64,000 nt of DNA from Leptolinea sp964420995 (lineage in GTDB: Bacteria > Chloroflexota > Anaerolineae > Anaerolineales > Anaerolineaceae). The stretch covers positions 55,461 to 119,460 of the forward strand of contig CAYQUX010000013.1 in NCBI GenBank assembly GCA_964420995.1, given 5' to 3'. Of the stretch, positions 60,991 through 64,000 are shown piece after piece. The notes beneath the pieces are model-generated. The model was given only the letters and a program-made list of their open reading frames with translations. It was not told the origin of the DNA and made no database searches. Each line of letters starts with the position of its first letter. The stretch's first letter is position 1. The translations under genes were made by a program, and so were the position numbers.

Positions 60991-61006
60991 ACTGAAACGT
61001 TTCAGT
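60991..61006 (-). promoter_or_regulatory. candidate LacI-family operator upstream of usp-spp-sps
   Basis: ACTGAAACGTTTCAGT is a perfect 16-bp palindrome, the classic LacI/GalR-type core with central CG. It lies 25 bp before the universal stress protein start. The same motif with one mismatch occurs before the LacI gene at 63713-63726. Confidence 0.8.
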
Positions 61007-61048
61007 ATGTTTCGACCATCATGAACGCATCCCTTTTTCCTACTCCTT

Positions 61049-61420
61049 TCAGTCTTGAGATTGATCAGTCCCGGGTTTTTTCCATCCAACTACCTGGCTG
61101 ACCGGTGTTACAAACAGGAAACCGGACTGGGGATCTTCAAGACTCCCTATCTTCTCCTGCGCAACAGCGATCATCTTGTCCACCATTTCCTGGCTCTGAA
61201 CTACTGAAAATAATGTTCGGTGATTTTCTTCTTCCCGGACAAACAGGCTGTTTATACTTGGTAATAAGGGGATATCATCACTCAAAAGCGCTTTTCTCAC
61301 TCTGCCAATTCCTGTGCTTGCCAGAATGGTTATTCCGGGCACTCCAATTTCCTGCCAGGCATCCAGCACATCCGGGCAAATATCATTGTTATCTACGATC
61401 AAAACAACCAGGTAATTCAT
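61049..61420 (-). CDS. PII-like signalling-fold protein coupled to the antiporter
   Basis: 123 residues. YLVVLIVDNNDICPDVLDAW and LFSVVQSQEMVDKMIAVAQE show the beta-alpha-beta ferredoxin-like pattern seen in PII and CutA-type proteins; the C-terminus (QSGFLFVTPVSQVVGWKK) is the last strand and a tail. It overlaps the antiporter stop by 4 bp, so a regulatory partnership is likely, as in other PII-transporter pairs. The family match is by fold pattern and is moderate only. Confidence 0.6.
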   Translation of the reverse strand: MNYLVVLIVDNNDICPDVLDAWQEIGVPGITILASTGIGRVRKALLSDDIPLLPSINSLFVREEENHRTLFSVVQSQEMVDKMIAVAQEKIGSLEDPQSGFLFVTPVSQVVGWKKPGTDQSQD

Positions 61421-62655
61421 TCACTGACTCCTTCCTGTACGCTCGCAATATCTTTTGCAGGTGTGGGGGTTGAGGTGATAATCCATCGTAATAGCAGTGG
61501 TGTTAATACAGTAGTTGTTATTACCACCACGATAAATACAGATAAAATTTCCGGCTCAATCAATCCTTTTGAGACACCATAGGAAGCAACGATTAATCCC
61601 ACTTCCCCCCTGGAGATCATACCGATTCCAAGCTGGATAGATTCTCCCTTGGTGAGGCCCCCTAATTTCGCGCCCCAACCTGCCCCCAATACTTTTCCAA
61701 TGATCGCTATGATCAACATGCAAAATAAGAGGAAAAGATTATCAAAGGATAGGGTTTTTGCATTTGCCAGTAATCCGATGTTGATAAAGAAAATTGGCAC
61801 GAATACGCCATAAGCAATGGCGGATATACCGGCATCAATTTCCGCTTTTTGCGAAGTTCGGCCAAACCACAACCCGGCAACAAAGGAGCCGGTGATAGCC
61901 GCCATTTGACCGAACACCTCTGCAAAAAAACCATAGAGCAAAATGGTGATGAAAACAAACGAAATGAGACTCTGGCTGCCAGATTGCTCATAGATCCAAC
62001 GGCCAATTCTGGGGAAAAATTTATACCCAATAAATGATGAAATTCCCAGGAAAAGAACCATTTTTAAGATGGTCAGAAGAATCCCGGTGACTCCTGTGCT
62101 GCTTTCCTGGGGAATGACAAGTGCGCTAAAAATGGAGAGGCCGATGATGACCAGAATGTCATCGAATACAGCCGCTCCCAGCAATCCTGTTCCGAGCCGG
62201 CTGCGGATCATTTTCATCTCAATGAGAGTCTGTGCAGATATGCTTACGCTGGTGGCTGAAAGAACAAGCCCGGTAAAGATGGCCGTAGACATTTCCTGGG
62301 AAAAAAGCAATCCCAATCCCATTCCCAGCAATAAGGGAAACAGGACGCCCAATGTTCCAGAAAACGCGGCTACCTTGCCTGAGCTTATCAACTCGCGGAG
62401 GCTCAATTCCAACCCGGCCAGGAACATAAGAAGCAGGACTCCGATTTCTGCCAGTTCATGGATGATATCTGGAAGGTGTAAATCTGTTATGAACGAAAAA
62501 TGCAACAGGTCCAACACTGTCGGACCGAGAATAATGCCAATGAGCAATTCACCCAGCACGGCGGATTGACCGATCTTTCTGCTGAGATATCCACCCAATC
62601 TCGCTGAAGCAATGATGATCACCAGAATAATTGTTAATTGAAGGAAGGGGGTCAT
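61417..62655 (-). CDS. CPA2-type cation/proton antiporter
   Basis: 412 residues, about 12-13 spans. RLGGYLSRKIGQSAVLGELLIGIILGP at the start and the central SATSVSISAQTLIE and DDILVIIGL motif (with the conserved Asp pair) identify the Kef/NapA branch. No TrkA-N or RCK domain follows; the PII-like gene may supply the regulation. It lies 30 bp after the LacI gene in the same direction. Confidence 0.9.
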   Translation of the reverse strand: MTPFLQLTIILVIIIASARLGGYLSRKIGQSAVLGELLIGIILGPTVLDLLHFSFITDLHLPDIIHELAEIGVLLLMFLAGLELSLRELISSGKVAAFSGTLGVLFPLLLGMGLGLLFSQEMSTAIFTGLVLSATSVSISAQTLIEMKMIRSRLGTGLLGAAVFDDILVIIGLSIFSALVIPQESSTGVTGILLTILKMVLFLGISSFIGYKFFPRIGRWIYEQSGSQSLISFVFITILLYGFFAEVFGQMAAITGSFVAGLWFGRTSQKAEIDAGISAIAYGVFVPIFFINIGLLANAKTLSFDNLFLLFCMLIIAIIGKVLGAGWGAKLGGLTKGESIQLGIGMISRGEVGLIVASYGVSKGLIEPEILSVFIVVVITTTVLTPLLLRWIITSTPTPAKDIASVQEGVSE

Positions 62656-62685
62656 TTGTATTAGTTTTTCCTTTTTTTCTTTTCC

Positions 62686-63699
62686 CTAATCGCCGGTTGA
62701 CTCTCTGAGCAGCAAACGAGGATCAATAACCCTGTGCCGATTTTCAATCAATTTTCCCGAGATCTCGGCCGCCAACATTTGAACCAATTCACAGGCTATC
62801 TCAATAACCGGGATATCCAGCGTAGTCAGCGGGGGTTCAGTGTGGCTGGATGCCTGAACGCCGTTAAAACCGGTCACGCCAAGGTTTTTGCCAACATCGT
62901 ATCCCTTGTCATGAGCCGCATGCAACACGCCAAACGCCGTCTCATCATTAATACACACGATGGCATCGGGAGGAGTCGCATTGGACAGGAGATGAGTGGC
63001 GAGCTGATAACCGCTGGTACTGGTCAGGTCACCAGAGAAAATGTATTCGTTATACAAAATTATATTCCGCTCCTTGAGCCCCTGGCAAAACCCTTCAAAT
63101 AAATCCACCTGGATTTTAAGGTCAGGCGGCCCACCGATGAAGGCGATCCGGGAAAAGCCCTTATCCACCAGGTGCGATATCAACTTAACCATTCCCGAAG
63201 TGCGGTTGATCTCAATGCGGGGAAAATCCAACTCGTCTTGAGAATTTTCCAACGCAGCAAAGGGTACATTGTTCTGGGTGAGGTACTGAACCCGCCAATC
63301 GTTCAAATGCATGTGGGTCAGAATAAAACCGTCCACTTTATGACCCATCACCCATTTCTTATAGATTTTCTTCTCCATTTCCTCCCCGGGGGGGGCAATG
63401 GAGACCAGCAGGTCGTAGGGTTGCACAGCCGTTTCATTGCTTAACCCGACAAGAAATTCGGTAAAGAATGGGTCGGCAAAGCGCGGGGAACCGGCTGGCA
63501 GGATGTAACCGATGGATTCCGCCTTCTGGCGCCGCAACTGGCGGGCAGCCTGATTGGGGGTGTAACCCATCTCCAGGGAAGCCTGGATGACTTTTCTGCG
63601 GGTTTCTTCAGAGATATCCGGGTAGCCCCCCAGCGCCATGGAAACGGCGCTGATGGAGATTCCCAGCCGGTGGGCAATATCATGAATGGTAACGGCCAT
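62686..63699 (-). CDS. LacI-family transcriptional regulator
   Basis: 337 residues from ATG 63699. N-terminal HTH IHDIAHRLGISISAVSMALGGYPDISEETR, hinge region to about residue 60, then a periplasmic-binding-type effector domain (about 62-335) for sugars. Its own upstream region (63713-63739) and the usp operon upstream region (60991-61006) share a palindrome. It should repress both units, including the antiporter downstream, until a sugar or derivative appears. Confidence 0.93.
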   Translation of the reverse strand: MAVTIHDIAHRLGISISAVSMALGGYPDISEETRRKVIQASLEMGYTPNQAARQLRRQKAESIGYILPAGSPRFADPFFTEFLVGLSNETAVQPYDLLVSIAPPGEEMEKKIYKKWVMGHKVDGFILTHMHLNDWRVQYLTQNNVPFAALENSQDELDFPRIEINRTSGMVKLISHLVDKGFSRIAFIGGPPDLKIQVDLFEGFCQGLKERNIILYNEYIFSGDLTSTSGYQLATHLLSNATPPDAIVCINDETAFGVLHAAHDKGYDVGKNLGVTGFNGVQASSHTEPPLTTLDIPVIEIACELVQMLAAEISGKLIENRHRVIDPRLLLRESTGD

Positions 63700-63712
63700 T
63701 GAATTCCTGTTA

Positions 63713-63739
63713 CTGAAACGTTTTAGTTGAATTATTATA
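63713..63739 (-). promoter_or_regulatory. LacI promoter and operator
   Basis: TATAAT on the minus strand (63739-63734) is followed by CTAAAACGTTTCAG (63726-63713), the near-perfect palindrome matching the one at 60991. The operator would lie at or just after the transcription start, a typical place for autorepression. Confidence 0.7.
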
Positions 63740-63788
63740 CCCTGAAATCTGCTGAAAAACCCACCCCGCACCCCTGATCAACCGGGGT

Positions 63789-63887
63789 GTTTGCTTGAGA
63801 GTGTACAGCGTGGAGATGATGCGTTCCGTCCAGGCGATGATTGAGGAGTGGAACGCGTTGGTTGGGTCGCGACCCAACGTCTCTTGA
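63789..63887 (+). pseudogene. 3' fragment of a nitroreductase paralogue
   Basis: Reads YSVEMMRSVQAMIEEWN and then stops at 63885-63887. The 49 bp at 63806-63854 match the 3' end of the gene at 57458-58222 (58168-58216) with 2 differences. The rest of the gene is absent. The tail codons lie in the perfect 18-bp palindrome GTTGGGTCGCGACCCAAC (63861-63878). Confidence 0.75.
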
Positions 63888-64000
63888 CAAGCTTCTTGAA
63901 GGTCGCCAGGGACATTGTCATGTTCCCGGAAGGACACCGGGACGGTGTGAGCGAAGCGAAACATCTCGCAATGCCATAAACGGTGAATGTCTATTGCTGC
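63888..64000. other. non-coding right edge, possible dispersed repeat
   Basis: No gene is visible. The segment contains a CGAAGCGAAAC run and short symmetric stretches that resemble intergenic repeat elements I have seen in bacterial genomes, but no second copy is present in this window. Confidence 0.3.

Noticed and set aside
1..64000. tRNA, rRNA, CRISPR array, phage or complete insertion sequence
   Set aside because: No T-loop/acceptor pattern, no long rRNA-like stretch, no regular spacer-repeat series and no transposase or integrase motif was seen by eye on either strand.

Overview
The window looks like chromosomal DNA of a Chloroflexota bacterium, probably class Anaerolineae. This is inferred from gene content and style: many lipoproteins with T/P-rich linkers after the lipobox, a WD40 protein with a peptidoglycan-binding tail, a short HlyD adaptor of the kind expected in a cell with no outer membrane, a CstA of about 580 residues, and many MarR, MerR, TetR and LacI regulators. 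There is no rRNA, no recognisable tRNA, no CRISPR array, no phage gene and no complete insertion sequence. The DNA reads as an ordinary, densely coded chromosome with several accessory surface and regulatory modules.

Layout. 1-3.9 kb: end of a DegV gene, a membrane protein, homoserine dehydrogenase and a small anchored protein. 3.9-11.8 kb: a four-gene leftward operon of exported proteins (SMP-30/PEBP fusion, Cys-motif lipoprotein with LTxxQ-like segments, two purple-acid-phosphatase-like phosphoesterases), divergent from a NarL-type two-component system. 12.2-17.5 kb: ATP-grasp ligase, VOC protein, WD40 surface protein, alpha/alpha-toroid protein. 17.7-23.7 kb: MarR-GNAT fusion, TrmO, a helix-hairpin-helix protein, a MerR regulator, NIF3-insert and 2H phosphoesterase proteins, alpha/beta hydrolase. 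24-26.5 kb: tandem PPC-like lipoproteins. 26.7-33.9 kb: short-chain dehydrogenases, cupin, TMEM175-like and HEAT-like proteins, small membrane proteins, CPBP protease, nitroreductase. 34.5-39 kb: two related membrane proteins (one with TPRs), AIM24-like protein, SDR, CsaA. 39.2-41.2 kb: cstA behind a structured leader. 41.3-47 kb: two paralogous lipoproteins, ketopantoate-reductase-like enzyme, lipoprotein, MFS transporter. 47-51.4 kb: TetR-controlled ABC exporter. 51.5-58.2 kb: methyltransferase, TetR divergent from patatin, MFS, deaminase, zinc-ribbon protein, TfoX-N protein, nitroreductase. 58.4-63.8 kb: a LacI-controlled stress cluster.

Most coherent modules. (1) At the right end, a LacI-family gene with a CPA2-type cation/proton antiporter and a PII-like protein faces a second leftward unit of a universal stress protein, a sucrose-phosphate-phosphatase-like HAD enzyme and a sucrose-phosphate-synthase-like glycosyltransferase. 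The same CTGAAACGTTTCAG-type palindrome precedes both units, which suggests one osmolyte/ion-homeostasis regulon. (2) The surface phosphatase operon with its divergent sensor kinase and response regulator suggests a regulated extracytoplasmic phosphate or phospholipid function. (3) The TetR-permease-ATPase-ATPase-HlyD exporter is fully coupled and carries a perfect operator palindrome. Several regulators have legible control sites: a 19-bp-spacer MerR promoter, a MarR promoter bracketed by perfect 10-bp arms, and TetR palindromes.

Start codons were chosen from Shine-Dalgarno spacing and signal peptides, so several genes begin downstream of the longest possible reading frame. All family assignments come from reading motifs by eye; no search was run.
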